Counted from the first letter of the stretch, positions 35,581 through 46,650 are shown. The stretch is DNA of 64,000 nt from Ipomoea triloba (GCF_003576645.1 NC_044916.1:5987442-6051441), one strand, 5' to 3'. The notes: generated by a model from the sequence alone, not told the origin. Translations and numbers: made by a program.

Positions 35581-36000
35581 AAATGTGGTAATAGGCTTCA
35601 AGTAAAAGATGGGGTTTAATCTCAATCCTTGATCTAATCAAAATAAAAAACCTAGATTGAAGAAAACTTAAAAAAAAAAAAAAAAGCAATGGCAATTTGG
35701 TGTTTTTGCGTATTGGTCAAACTGAAGGTGCGTCGTTTTCCTTCTTAAGATGCATGATTTCTGTGCTTAAGGTGCGCCAGTTCTTCAGTTGAGAACTTAA
35801 GGTGCGTTTTTTGTTGAAATTTTAAGGTGCGTCAGTCTAAAGCTTTAGGTGCGTCTTTCCATAGCTTAAATAGCGTCATTTTTGCTTCTTAAGATGCATA
35901 TATTTAAAGCTTAAGGTGTGTCACTTTTCTAATTTAAGGTGCATCAGTCCAAAGCTTTAGGTGTGTCTTTCCATAGCTTAAAGTTCATTGTCATTTGTCA
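35580..36000. mobile_element. fragment of a CTTAAGGTGCGTC-array element
   Basis: gcttaaggtgcgtc and variants recur at about 20-30-bp spacing (35726-35985), the reverse-complement form of the array at 34900-35370. A left end resembling 'gatctaatcaaaataaaaaacc' is visible; the right end is not. Confidence 0.5.
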
Positions 36001-36059
36001 AATATCATATGCTACAAGTGTAAAGAAGCGTGACGAATGAGCCTTTTTTTTGCATGATA

Positions 36060-36770
36060 ATTATTTTTTTATATTCCGGAACGGGATCGAGCACCGCTTC
36101 AGCTTCGAAACCGGATCGGAGCTACCATGGCCGAGGACAGCCTCGACCATAAGAGAGGCCAAGGCTAGCCACGACAATTTTTTTATTTTTTATTTTTTGT
36201 TTTGATTTTTTTATTATGTTATTTTGTTATTTTGTTTCGCTGTTTTTTGTTTTTTTTTGTTTTCTTTTTGTTTTTTTTTTGTTTTTTTTTTTGTGTGCGT
36301 GCGCTCATGGCTTACTTCGGCCAGCCGTAGGCTCGGTTAAACCTTAGCTATTTCGTAGGGTAGTGAGCAAGGTCAGGCCCCGTACCATCCTTTAGGGGAT
36401 AGTGTTTCCGTAACCAAGTCTTGAGCTTGACCAAGAAAGCACCCTTCCGTCAGGTAGCAAGCGAGATCGGATCCCGTGCCGGCCTTAAGGGAATAGAGTT
36501 TGCGAGCCCTTTTATTTATTATTTATTTTTCTTTTTATTTATTTATTTATTTTGAACGAGGACGTACGTCATTCAAATTAGTTTGATGACACAGCCTCGA
36601 TCCCCCACTATACTAACACAAAGGGCTTTGTGGACATGAGTTGAAACATTTTTTTATTCAAAAAAATTTATCAGGGAGGACCATGACCAATAGTTACATT
36701 GATAACCTTATTGTTGATCTTATGCGTTTTAACAAATATCATGTTTTTTGCGTTGCCCGGGTTCCTCCTC
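36060..36770. other. low-complexity T-rich DNA and gypsy-associated non-coding sequence
   Basis: Contains gttttttt runs (36200-36295). GC-richer patches (36070-36175, 36300-36500) probably belong to the gypsy remnant whose gag reads in from the right. No pol domain is present. Confidence 0.4.
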
Positions 36771-36774
36771 TAAC

Positions 36775-37818
36775 TCATTGTCCTTTTCTTCCATGATATG
36801 ATCGTACACCCTCTTTTTTGGGTTGGCCTTGTTGCCGATGCTGTTGCTGCCCTGGATGCTTAACAAATTGAGTAAAGTATCCACTCTGAATGAGCTCTTC
36901 TATTTGTCTTTTCAGAACGTGACACTCGTTAGTGTCATGGCCAACCTGCCGGTGGAACCGACAATATTTGGTCTGGTCTATCTTAGGGGAAACTTTCATG
37001 CACTCATCTGGGAACTGCACCATCCCCTTCTCCTCAGCTTGGTCCAAGATTATGCTAACCGGATGGGTTAGTGGGGTTAAATGACGCAAGGGGATCTAAC
37101 GGGGTTCTGTTGAGGATTGATCTCTACTTCCTTTCTTTGACTGGCCCGAGCCTGACACCTGGTTGGTTGGATCTATTTTCTTGGACTTTCCTACTGCCTT
37201 GCCTTCCTCCTTTTCTCTTTTCTTCTTATCGCCTTCCTCTACTTCGGCGTAGTAGTTGACCGTGCTCATTAGATCTTCATAAGACCGAGGACGGTAGGTG
37301 TTTAGCTGCCTGTGGAAGTCTCCCGACCTAAGTTCTTGGATAAATATTGGATCGCCGCCTTGGAGTCAAAATCATACACGTTATTAATTTCCTTCTTCCA
37401 TTTTTTCAGGAAATCTCTTAAGCTCTCCCCCCTATCTTGCCTTATTGCGTAGAGGTGAGAGAAAGGCTTCAAACGTTGTATAATGTCAGAGAAGTAAGTC
37501 AAGAAGCTTTTTGATAGCTCTGCAAAATTTTGGATTGATCCATCCGGGATCATATTGAACCAATCTTGGGCTGCCTCATCTAAAGTGGACAAGAATGCCA
37601 TGCACATAATGGTGTCATCTACCCCAATCATTACCATGGCTGCCGTATACATCGTCATGTGCGCACGCGGGTCTGAGGTCCCTACATAGGCTTTGATAGC
37701 CGGAAGCCTGAACTCCTTTGGAAGGGGCGCGTCCATTATCCTTGGGTTCAGGCGACTGCTCCCTCGGCTCTATTTCATTTTCTTGCTCTTCTATTTTCTT
37801 TTGTAGTCGCTCTACCAC
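36775..37818 (-). pseudogene. Ty3/gypsy retrotransposon gag remnant, frameshifted
   Basis: Minus-strand gag in at least three frames. 37818-37615 is a charged N-terminal linker. 37736-37302 carries the Retrotrans_gag domain (LPAIKAYVGTSDPRAHM, WFNMIPDGSI, FLTYFSDIIQRLKPFSHLY, GESLRDFLKKWKKEI). 37089-36775 carries the zinc-knuckle-like tail YCRFHRQVGHDTNECHVLK followed by QIEELIQSGYF. Frameshifts near 37730 and 37310 break it. No protease, RT or integrase lies downstream, so it is a dead, internally deleted copy. Confidence 0.9.
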
Positions 37819-37829
37819 TCCTCCTGCAA

Positions 37830-38842
37830 GCTTGGGGTTTGCTTATGCACAATGAACTGACGCGAAACCGGCCCTCTAAACTCACCCATGCCTTCTAACC
37901 GCTGTGATCGCTCGTCTTGGTGTGGTCCCTTGGTGGATGACCCCTTGGCCCTTGGTTTTGGCTATAACCTCTGTTGAATAGTAACCCTCTCGCCCCACCG
38001 TCATATGGCAGGCATAGAAACGGCTGGCTGACGTCTAATAGAGCCGCTTACCTGAACTCATTCCCTTTGACCCTTAACCTCTCTTCCCTTTGGCCGAGGT
38101 TGTGTTTCAGGACGATCGCCAATAGTATGTGGTAGACCGCGACATAGACGCTGGGTCCTTTCTCGCATCACTTCATCCTCCTGCACGGAAGCTTAGGGCA
38201 CTTGACCTTGAATCCCTGCCACCAATTGGGTTAGAGCTGTCGTTGCCTGCTGAATGATCCGGGCCGTTGCCTGGATCCATAGGCGGTACTTGTGCCTGGG
38301 TTCTTGTTGTCCTCCACCACGGTTGTTGTTGAGCTGGTCACAGAGGTCACCTGAGTTTGTTTATCAGGCATCCATGTTAATATTACCATTGCCTTTGATG
38401 TTCAGGCCATGTAAACTATGGGAATGACTTGATCTAGATCATGCCATCGCTTCAAGCTCGTATATGAGAGAGAAAGACGAGTTTGTCAGCCTGCATGAGA
38501 GTTGATCTCAGGCTCTCAATGGAAGTACGAATGACGATAAATATGTTACCAGTGTATATTAGGAAAGAAGTAAGCAATTGTATTACTGTGTTCAGGGTAC
38601 AATATTTTCTGAGCCCGCCTTTGTTGTGACATGAGTTCATCCTTTATACTATAAACAGTTACAATAATTGCACAACAACCTCCTATTAAGTGTGCTCACC
38701 TCTTGTAACCGTTTTATCTGCTATTGACCGTTATTGTTTGACTGTCATCATTACTTCAATGGGACCAAATGCATCGAGTCGGATCCAGTACCTTACCCAA
38801 TTATCCTGTCATATATATATTTCTATTCATGTGAGAACAATT
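37830..38842. other. probable 5' part of the gypsy remnant and flank
   Basis: Moderately GC-rich to about 38430, consistent with the leader and early gag of the minus-strand element. 38440-38815 (tgagcccgcctttgttgtgac, actataaacag) might be LTR sequence. No LTR pair or primer-binding site can be shown. Confidence 0.35.
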
Positions 38843-39048
38843 CTTTAGGTGTGGATGTGAGGATAAATTATGGTTGTTGATTATGTTAGATCTAATGGAT
38901 ATTATTTATTTTGATATATTTATTATTGGCAATTTTGTTAAGAGTGGGGTAGTTTTTTAAAGAGTGGTGGTTATATATATGGGTTAATCTGGGCCATGCA
39001 AATTATTAATTTAATGGTGTGGGTTTGACCTCACGTCCTCACCTAAAG
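38843..39048. mobile_element. small element with CTTTAGGTG inverted ends
   Basis: ctttaggtgtggatgtgagg at the left and cctcacgtcctcacctaaag at the right are inverted over about 25 bp with few mismatches. 206 bp, no ORF. The 'gttgattatgttagatctaatgg' phrase links it loosely to 34800 and 14978. Confidence 0.7.
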
Positions 39049-39080
39049 CTCGTTTGGTTGCGAAGGGATTTAACCAAGTG
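39045..39080 (+). pseudogene. copia reverse transcriptase motif fragment
   Basis: Twelve codons read KARLVAKGFNQV, the conserved opening of the Ty1/copia reverse transcriptase domain, on the plus strand. It abuts a copia gag remnant on the opposite strand at about 39083, so the two parts are joined head to head. Too short for a family call beyond copia. Confidence 0.55.
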
Positions 39081-39082
39081 GC

Positions 39083-39707
39083 TGGCCAAGGCCTCAACAG
39101 AATCATCGGCGCAAATGAATTCCTGCGCAACCAAGAAATCAGAGAGCTCACTAAATGTCACCGGAGAACCTCTCGTTAGTGGAGCAATCAATGACCGGAA
39201 CTCTAGACGAAGACCACAAAATACATAGAGATTCTGATCGTGAAGTGTTACCGGTCGACCGACCAACACCAAGTCCTCGATCAACACTTGTGCATGGCTT
39301 AGATAATCCAAAATCGACGCGTCTCCCTGTCACAATGCTTGTAACTGGCCAAGAAGGCGAAGCGCCCGAGCACAAGTCGTCGACCCTAGCGACTGCTCAA
39401 CCCAGGTCCATAGCTGACGAGCTGTCGCACATCTAACCGCCAGGTGCATGGTCTCCTCCGACAGCGAGGAGATGAGAAGAGACAAAATTGCCTGGTCTTG
39501 GCGAAGCCAGGTAGTCCGACGCGACACAACAACCACCGTCGCAGTTGCAACAATGGAGACACCATTAGCAGGAACAACTGTCGACGAGGGAAGAACTGGA
39601 CATTCTGACATGCGATCAACGAAACTTAACAAGCCTTGGCTACGTAAAAACGATACTAACTGTGTGCGCCAGAAAAGGTAATTGTGGGAGGCCAACTTAA
39701 TGGACAC
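39083..39707 (-). pseudogene. Ty1/copia retrotransposon gag remnant, frameshifted
   Basis: Minus strand. 39707-39330 reads MSIKLASHNYLFWRTQL, then DQAILSLLISSLSEE, and CATARQLWTWVEQSLGS ... LRLLGQLQAL. After a frameshift near 39330 it continues in another frame with LSHAQVLIEDLVLVGRPV and LYVFCGLRLEFRSLI. These are the successive blocks of the copia gag (UBN2/Retrotran_gag) domain. It belongs with the LTR at 39861-40074, which lies upstream in its own direction. Confidence 0.88.
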
Positions 39708-39860
39708 GAAGTGATGAGCGGAAGATAGTGAGTTATTGTGTTCTAATGGGTAAATGGGACGGACATGGTAGCTTCGGAAACAGTTCGTTTAGATGATTCT
39801 CCAACAGAGCCGTCATTAGAGTCGATGGTTCCCATGACCGGACCTGACGTTGATACCAGA

Positions 39861-40074
39861 TGAGGATGGTAAGTCTGTGATTAACATTAAGGTAGAACTA
39901 TATATAAGGTTACAATAAGAGTCCTAACCAATCACAACTACTAGACTCCTAACAAAAATAAATGGATAAACATCATGTCCCTTATTAAATTAAGCAATCG
40001 AGACATGTCATATCATAGGAAGTAAAAAATGAGAGTAGGAATTGGGAGACTGGGAGTCTATCTAGAATTACTCA
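39861..40074 (-). mobile_element. putative copia 5' LTR with primer-binding site, abutting gene A
   Basis: On the minus strand the segment begins TGAGTAATTC and ends CATCCTCA (TG...CA). It is followed after 2 nt by tggtatcaacg (39848-39858), which matches the start of the initiator-tRNA-Met primer site usual in copia. It contains ccttatatatag as a TATA candidate. Homology between the upstream regions of desaturase A and B starts exactly at 40075, the outer edge, supporting this border. A short LTR (214 bp). The partner LTR was not found. Confidence 0.65.
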
Positions 40075-40169
40075 ATTATTTATATATGTAACGTTTAATA
40101 CACTCAACAAGTTTCAGAAGTCCTCAAAATTAAAGTCCAGCAAAACCAAAGGCAAACACGTACGAGAAA
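40075..40169 (+). promoter_or_regulatory. core promoter/5' UTR of desaturase A
   Basis: 95 bp nearly identical to 49946-50040 before gene B. A TATA candidate ttatttatatatg (40077-40089) lies about 85 bp before the ATG, followed by aacgtttaatacactcaaca. In A everything upstream of this block is replaced by a copia LTR in antisense; in B it is different DNA. Confidence 0.6.
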
Positions 40170-43100
40170 ATGGTATTATTCCTCTCACTGTGGATACCAA
40201 ACGCTAAATCTCTTCCCTTTTCGCCCCAAATCTACCGGCCTTTACGCCGGCAAACGCAAAGCGGAATTCTTCTTCGTAACTATTCCACCATTATTTGCCC
40301 AACCAAACCAGGAAAAAATCCATTCACTTATCGCAATGGAGAAATACGACATACTCTTTCTACAAAGTTATCACCCATTGTGAGGGCGGCCGTAACGCCG
40401 GGTTCTGAAAACGACGGAGAAGACATGCCGGTGGCGGCGAGAATGTCGAAATTTTTGGAGATGGCGCCGGGGTTGCCGGCGGGGGCGGTGCTGTTGGCGT
40501 CGACGCATTTGCTGTGCCTGTTTGCCCCATTTTGTTTCAGTTGGGATGCCGCCGGCGTTGCGGTGGGGTTGGCCGTCGTCACGGGCGCGTTGGGAATTAC
40601 TCTCTCTTATCATAGGAATCTGTGTCACCGGAGTTTCAAGCTTCCCAAGTGGCTTGAGTACCTGTTTGCCTATTGTGGTGTTCATGCACTTCAGGTCAAT
40701 TTTCAATATATTCCTTTATTTAATTACTTGGTTAGGGAGTATTTATTAAGAGATAATGTCAAATGGGTACACATTCAATTCTTGCACGGATTAGATGTCA
40801 AATGTTCACATGCATGCATAGTGACTCGAAATAGTAAGGGTGTATTTGATTAGGAATGAGAATCGAAATGGGAATTAAATATTTGGTAATGGTATAGGTT
40901 TTTGTGAAACTAATTTGCAAGTTTAGTAGTAGGGTGCAGTGGAATTGGAATGATTAACAATATTGAGGTTTGGTACGGTTATGTATGACCTTATAATGGG
41001 AATAAATATTTTAAAAATATAAAAACAATTAACCATAATATAATGACATCTAACGGACCAATATGAACAAAAAAATCAAAACAAAAATCTAAAAATACCA
41101 ATCCAAACTTAAAAATCATATTACGAATAAGATGAAATGATACTTTTTTCTTTTTTTTTTTGTTTTTGTTTTTTTGTTTTTTTTTGTTTTTTTTTTTTGT
41201 TTTTTTTTAAAATTAGGGAATGAGGATTTTGATTGAAGGGTAATCAAATCACATAGTTGTCTTTTAAAATGTTGTCAACCAAACACTAACTATGATTTTG
41301 ATTCCCATTCCTAGTGTGTAAACCCATGAAGCAAAACATATCCTAAAATAATTTATTATGTTGGAAAAATACTTCATAAATGGAGAAATCATGTAGTTGG
41401 AAAAGAATTAAATACATACTGGTCATATTTCTTGTGGAAAAATGTTACAACTTACAAGTGTCCCGTTTTAATTTTTGTTAAATTCTAAATTGGTGTTCAA
41501 ATAGGATCCGTCGGGTGGTGGGGCATTGATTCTTTGAGTTAAGAAAGTATATAGAACAGATACTACATTTGTAAAGAGTCATGGTGAGTAATGTTTTAAA
41601 AAAAATATATAATACAATATTTATTTGAGTGACAAAAAAAATCCGCAGCTATTACTCGAGGGTATACATTAGGTAAGCCCAACCTTATGACTTTAATTGG
41701 CAAATGACCATAAGGATTATTGCATGGACCATGGTCCACACAGCTGTGTGGACCAAAAATAAAAAGTACATTATTTTTGTACTGAAGATACATTATTTTT
41801 GTACTGTAGGTACATTATTTTAGGGTACATTATTTTTGTACTGAAGGTACATTATTTGATATATACTATCAATAATGTACCTACAGTACAACAATAATGT
41901 ACCTTCAGTACAAAAATAATGTACTTTTTATTTTTGGTCCACACAGCTGTGTGGACCATGGTCCATGCAATAATTTGCCAGATAAACCAGTCTAGATTGT
42001 TCATAACCAATCATTATTACATAGATCATGCTCCACACAACTATATGGACTATAAGTAAACAAACTACATTTTAATATACTAAAAGTACATTATTTGTGT
42101 ACGTACATTTTTTGAAAGTACATTATTCAAGTACTAAAAGTACATTATTTTATATATACTATCAAATAATGTACCTTCAGTACACAAATAATGTACTTTT
42201 AGTATATTAAAAATGTACTTGATATTCATGGTCGACATAGCTATGTAGACCATGGTCCACACAATAATTCGCCATTCATAACTGGCCAATTGCCCGATTC
42301 AAATCAAGAAGATGCCATAAATTTCATCTAGTATGGGCGAAAGATTAAAACAAATGAGATATTTTGAAAGAAAAAGTCAATTTTATTACGTTAGTTGACA
42401 AATGACCACAAGGAGATAAACGAACTTAGATTGTCCATAACTGGCCAATTCAAATCAAGAAGATGCCAAGAATTTCATTAGTGGGGGCGAAAGATTAAAA
42501 CAAATGAGATATTAAAAAAAAGTCAACTAAGTAGGGAGATTTAACCCCTTAACCTTTACTAAGACACATACACACAGGGCTGGATTTTAGGGCGTGCAAG
42601 ATGTGCTATATTGCCCCAAAATTTTGGAGGCCCCTAGTCCAGTCCTGGCCCAATAGTTAGTATATGTATTTGTGATTATATTGGCTCAAAATTAGGTTTT
42701 CATTACTGATCTAAATTCTACTACGTATTATTCAAAAAAAAAAATTCTACTCCGTAATATTCACGTGAATCACTTTTCTTTAATTCGTAGTTTATTTATA
42801 ATTTGATAGAGTCTCACTTATTTACCAGCATAGGGCCACGTAAATAAAAAAAATCCGGCCCTACATACACACTTAACCATCTAAGCTATTTCATCTTTGA
42901 GCAATTTATATCTAAGCATTTATTGTATATATATAAGGGTCCCTATATATAAGGGGTGAGGTGGGGTGTGGGAGAGAGGGCGACTGCTCCCACTGCCCCC
43001 ATACTGGCTCCACCCATGTTACTCTTGTTGGGAGTCAAACTTACAATATAACTTTGTGATTACATTTGACTAACTTGGTTGTAATTGTCTCCAATTTATT

Positions 43101-44264
43101 TTTGGGTCATATCAAAGGAGTAGCATATTCTTAAGATTTTTGACTAGCTAAAGAAAAACTCCTTTAATTTAACAGTGTATAAATCTTAGCTTTTGTGATT
43201 TATAATTTTTTTTTATAGGGGCATCCAATTGGTTGGGTGAGCACCCATAGACATCACCACCAGCATTGTGATTCTGAGAAAGATCCCCATAGTCCCATTC
43301 AAGGATTTTGGTATAGTCACCTAGGCTGGTTGCTTGACTTCAATTCTGCTAATGAAAGGGTAATATTTATAATGCTCCCTCCCTCAAATTCTCTACATTT
43401 TCCATTTGAAATGTTAGAGATTTGTTTTATTTATTAAGTTGTGTTAGTGGATACTTTTGTGCAGGGTGAAATGCCAACAAATGTTGGGGATTTGGAGAGT
43501 CAATTCTTCTATAAATTCATTCAACACACCTATATTATACATCCCATTTTACTTGCAGCAATGCTATATGTTATCGGCGGATTTCCTTACGTAGTTTGGG
43601 GCATGGTATATATGCATTTCACTTATTCTTTTTTGTTAATTTATTTTTTAGTTCTTTTTTCATGTCCATTATTGCATGCTCTCATAAGTTTAGTCACAAT
43701 TGAAAGATGTGCTTAAATTAATCTCAATTGACAGTTGAAACTGATAGTAGAACTGTACATTTATTATTTATATATATTAATTAAGGTCAAGAGTCACTAA
43801 TATGCAAGTATTTTAGGGAGTAAGAGCTGTGTTAATGTACCACATAACATTTCTTGTGAATTCTGCTTGTCACATATGGGGAACTCAAGCATGGAATACA
43901 TGCGATCTATCTAGAAACAATTGGTTAGTTAACACATTCGATATCTTCCCATTTACATGTGTTCGTATAGTATTGTCATATTCACGCCAACTAATCTTTT
44001 AAAGTTTGGATGCATATTATTATTAGGTTAGTGGCATTGTTAACCTTTGGAGAGGGTTGGCATAACAACCACCATGCCTTTGAGTTTTCAGCTAAACATG
44101 GGTTAGAATGGTGGCAACTTGACATAACTTGGTATATTGTGTGGATCCTTCAAGCTCTTGGTTTGGCATCTGATGTTAAGTTGCCCACTGAAACTCAAAA
44201 AAGAAAGATGGCCCTCAACAATCACTCGATTGTACGTGACTTTTTCCCGAGTCATCCATCCTAA
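40170..44264 (+). CDS. FAD5-like: plastid acyl-lipid desaturase (FAD5/ADS type), gene A
   Basis: Exons 40170-40694, 43219-43359, 43465-43605, 43817-43923 and 44027-44264, all with GT-AG borders. Sizes 525/141/141/107/238 nt give 383 aa. The membrane di-iron desaturase boxes are HRNLCH (148-153), HRHHH (185-189) and HNNHH (317-321). Hydrophobic stretches precede box 1 (about 105-147) and lie in exon 3. The N-terminus is basic and Ser/Thr-rich, with VRAA at 71-74 resembling a stromal cleavage site. The best family match is palmitoyl-MGDG delta-7 desaturase (FAD5/ADS3), which makes 16:1 on plastid galactolipid. Regiospecificity cannot be read from sequence. First of three tandem paralogues. Oddities: GHP replaces the usual GDP before box 2; the last 15 residues after NN are unique because homology to B stops there; intron 1 (2524 bp) is swollen by at least four insertions. 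Confidence 0.93.
40838..41343. mobile_element. Tourist-like MITE, copy 3 (gene A intron 1)
   Basis: 506 bp with TAA at both sides (40835-40837, 41344-41346). Ends gggtgtatttgattagg and gaagcaaaacatatcc are inverted with mismatches. Gene B intron 1 lacks it (gcatagtaacttgaagtag ttgg near 50750). Contains a T/G-rich run (41146-41208). Confidence 0.85.
41713..41980. mobile_element. palindrome-ended Mutator-like MITE, copy F1 (gene A intron 1)
   Basis: Arms from attattgcatggaccatgg (41716) to ccatggtccatgcaataat (41974) are essentially perfect inverses for more than 100 bp. Each end holds ggaccatggtcc (palindrome) overlapping a 22-bp perfect palindrome (ggtccacacag plus its complement). The interior is gtacattatttttgtactga repeats. 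Absent from gene B intron 1. Target duplication not evident. Confidence 0.9.
42009..42274. mobile_element. palindrome-ended Mutator-like MITE, copy F2 (gene A intron 1)
   Basis: 266 bp, starting aatcattattacatagatc and ending cacaataattcgcca. Flanks ttcataacc (42000-42008) and ttcataact (42275-42283) are a 9-bp duplication with one mismatch. Gene B has only gtccataactggcc at the equivalent site. Older and more diverged than F1. Confidence 0.88.
42530..42905 (-). mobile_element. SINE interrupted by a hAT MITE (gene A intron 1)
   Basis: Joining 42530-42574 to 42872-42905, the minus strand reads atagcttagatggttaag (A box) and aaggggttaaatctccc (B box), a SINE head. The hAT insertion at 42575-42863 splits it. 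Confidence 0.55.
42575..42863. mobile_element. hAT MITE, CAGGGCTGGATTTT ends (gene A intron 1)
   Basis: 289 bp. Ends cagggctggatttt and aaaatccggccctа are inverted. An exact 8-bp catacaca flanks both sides (42567-42574, 42864-42871). Inserted into a SINE. Confidence 0.9.
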
Positions 44265-44582
44265 TGGCCTGAAGATGTTAGATTTAGACGAGGATGGATA
44301 AGATTCTATTACTACTACCAATGTCGTCTACAAAGAGGTTTCCAATAATGCGTAATTCTATGAGATTTCCAGAGTACTTGCCTATACATTATACAATCAC
44401 ATTTACGGCAATTAATTAATCAATTCTAAAACTTTGGTATGATAAGTTGGAAATTGTAGATTTACTACTTTGCTTCAAGGTTTTGTTGATTAAATAATGC
44501 TCTGATGAAATTATAACGGTTAAATTTATAGCAACGAGCCAATGAGATTAGTGATTAATGTAATAGTGAGATTAAAATACAT

Positions 44583-45025
44583 TGTGATTGTTTTTGGTTG
44601 ACATGTTTAGCTAAGAATATATAACAAAGTTATTGTTATTGTTTGGTTGATAGGTTTTTAAAACACAACTAACCTATCAATTGAAAAACCAATTCCATAA
44701 TAAAATAAGGATTTTATTCCATTATTCCTCATCAACGGTTTCCCATAACTGTTTAGATTTTTGCTTTTATTTTTTTTGTTCATATTGATGCTTGGATGTT
44801 CTTATATTAGAACCAATTAATTGTCTTGATTTTTTATTTTTGTATTTTTAATATCTTTATTCCCATTATAGGATCATACATAACCAAACAACAATATTGA
44901 TAATCATTCTCATTCCACCCTACTACCAAACATGCAAAATATTTTCACTAAAAGCCATCACCAAGTATATATTTGATATCTATTCCGATCGGATTCCGAT
45001 TCTCATGTACAAACCAAACACACCC
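44583..45025. mobile_element. Tourist-like MITE, copy 4
   Basis: Right end acaaaccaaacacaccc (45010-45025) is the standard family end. The left end is degraded (tgtgattgtttttggttgac). Internal matches include tgtttggttgataggttttt and ctcattccaccctactacc. Lies about 320 bp after gene A. Confidence 0.7.
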
Positions 45026-45029
45026 TGTA

Positions 45030-45480
45030 TATTATATACTATATTACTATATATATGCTAATTCGTTATAATATGCCTCGTACACTTATTTTTTGAGTGA
45101 TAATGAGAGAAACTCATGCATAGTCGTCGCTACCCCAGGAATAAACACACTTATTTTATACAATAAAAAATTACGGAGTACTAAATTTCAATTTTACTCC
45201 AAAAAGTATGCTTTAATTGAATTAATTTTGATTCTAAAAGTTTTACGTTGAAACAAATCAATTTAATCATTAAAACTTGTTAATTGGTTAAGCTACCACG
45301 TTAACTGTCGTGGACGAGTGGACCATGTTAACTATCTTGGAAGATACAGCTATGGTGCTTCACAAAAATGATGCCTACTATGAAAGGACTTCAGGTGATT
45401 GTTTTAGGGGTTAGTAAAGAGAGAAAATGCAACCTATCAATATGTGATTTTATTGTTGTTTTATTATTTTCTAAATTAAA
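45030..45480. other. intergenic DNA
   Basis: AT-rich, no gene or clear repeat recognised. Confidence 0.45.
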
Positions 45481-45692
45481 TTAAATACTGTTGTTCTCTA
45501 TCTCAATTTTTTTGCAAACAGAGAAATCATTCATTAAAATCTTAACAAAGTAAGTTACAAATAAAGAAAGGAGGTTCAAAGAACCACTCCTTACAATCTG
45601 CATTAGAGAGAGGAAGTCTCTAGCTAGCAAGTGGGCAACTTCATTCTCAGAACGTGTAACAAGCGAGATTGAAACAATGTCAAGTAGACTTA
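45481..45692 (-). pseudogene. LINE C-terminal remnant (RNase H-like tail)
   Basis: The minus strand reads LLDIVSISLVTRSENEVAH, then LLARDFLSLM and LSLFVTYFVKILMNDFSVCKK, before an A-rich stretch. R-S-x-N-x-V-A-H-x-L-A-R is the RVT_3 tail motif of plant LINEs. The Tourist-like MITE copy 5 is inserted directly at its upstream edge (45693). Confidence 0.65.
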
Positions 45693-45991
45693 GGGTGTGT
45701 TTGGTTCGCACATGAAAATCGGAATCGGAATGGATATCAAATACTTGGTAAGGGTAATGAGTTTTAGTGAAAGTATTTTACATGTTTGGTAGTAGGGTGG
45801 AATGGGAATCATTATTAATAGTTGGGGAAGCGGAGGAAGGGAAATGAAATCCTTATTTTATTAGGGAATGTGTTTTGCAATTAATAGAGTCATCAAAACC
45901 CATAGTAGTGTTCTAAAAACATGTCAACCAATCAATAACAATGACTTTGATACCGATTCTTGATAGTTAAACCTGTCAACCAAACACACCC
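45693..45991. mobile_element. Tourist-like MITE, copy 5
   Basis: 299 bp, ends gggtgtgtttggttcgc and ccaaacacaccc. Exact TTA duplication (45690-45692, 45992-45994), the PIF/Harbinger signature. Confidence 0.93.
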
Positions 45992-45999
45992 TTAGAAAA

Positions 46000-46650
46000 T
46001 CTTTAATATCAAGGATTACAAGATCAAAGGAAGAAACTTGATTATCATAGTTGAGTTTGTTGATCATGATCAAAGCATAGTTTCAATTGAAAACCTAAAC
46101 TGATAGTTGGACTGCTTAGCACGCCCTCACATATGCAGGCCAATTACTTTTTGACGGGCTTCGAGTAACACGTGGACTAGCCTATAGTCATACCCTCTCA
46201 CGTATGCGGTGTGATTATTTTTTGATGAACTCCAAACAACACGTGAATCATATATAGTCTATTTTTATATATATTATATGTTGAACGGAGTATAACACGT
46301 AGTCTTAACTCTTAAGTGAATTTTAGTGTGCAGCAATATTATTATATTAAAGCAATGGTGGAAGAGGTGGAGACATTGATCAAAGCTTGAAGAGATTTTG
46401 GTTTAAGTAAGAGTATCTGGTTGTACTTATACTTAAATTGTTTAATTACCTAGTGGATTTTATTTGTAGCATATGACATTTTTATACCACATAATAGCTT
46501 TGTAAACGAAATTCTATACTAAACCATGTTACTTTTAAAGTTTGAATAAGTGCGGAAGTGATTTGGAGTAATAACTCCCAAATTTGACACTTCTTAGCTT
46601 GGGTTTAAGGATTAACTTCTTAATTATTTGAATTAATTAATGAATAGGCC
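46000..46650. other. intergenic DNA
   Basis: No gene recognised. gcacgccctcacatatgcaggc and tcataccctctcacgtatgcgg (46120, 46190) are a diverged local repeat pair. Confidence 0.45.

Noticed and set aside
36775..40074. Functional retrotransposon in the gypsy/copia region
   Set aside because: Both gag frames are broken and no intact protease, integrase or reverse transcriptase is present.
40328..40706. Minus-strand frames of 84-111 codons opposite desaturase exon 1 (also 50239-50592, 59733-60135)
   Set aside because: Antisense shadows of GC-rich coding exons.
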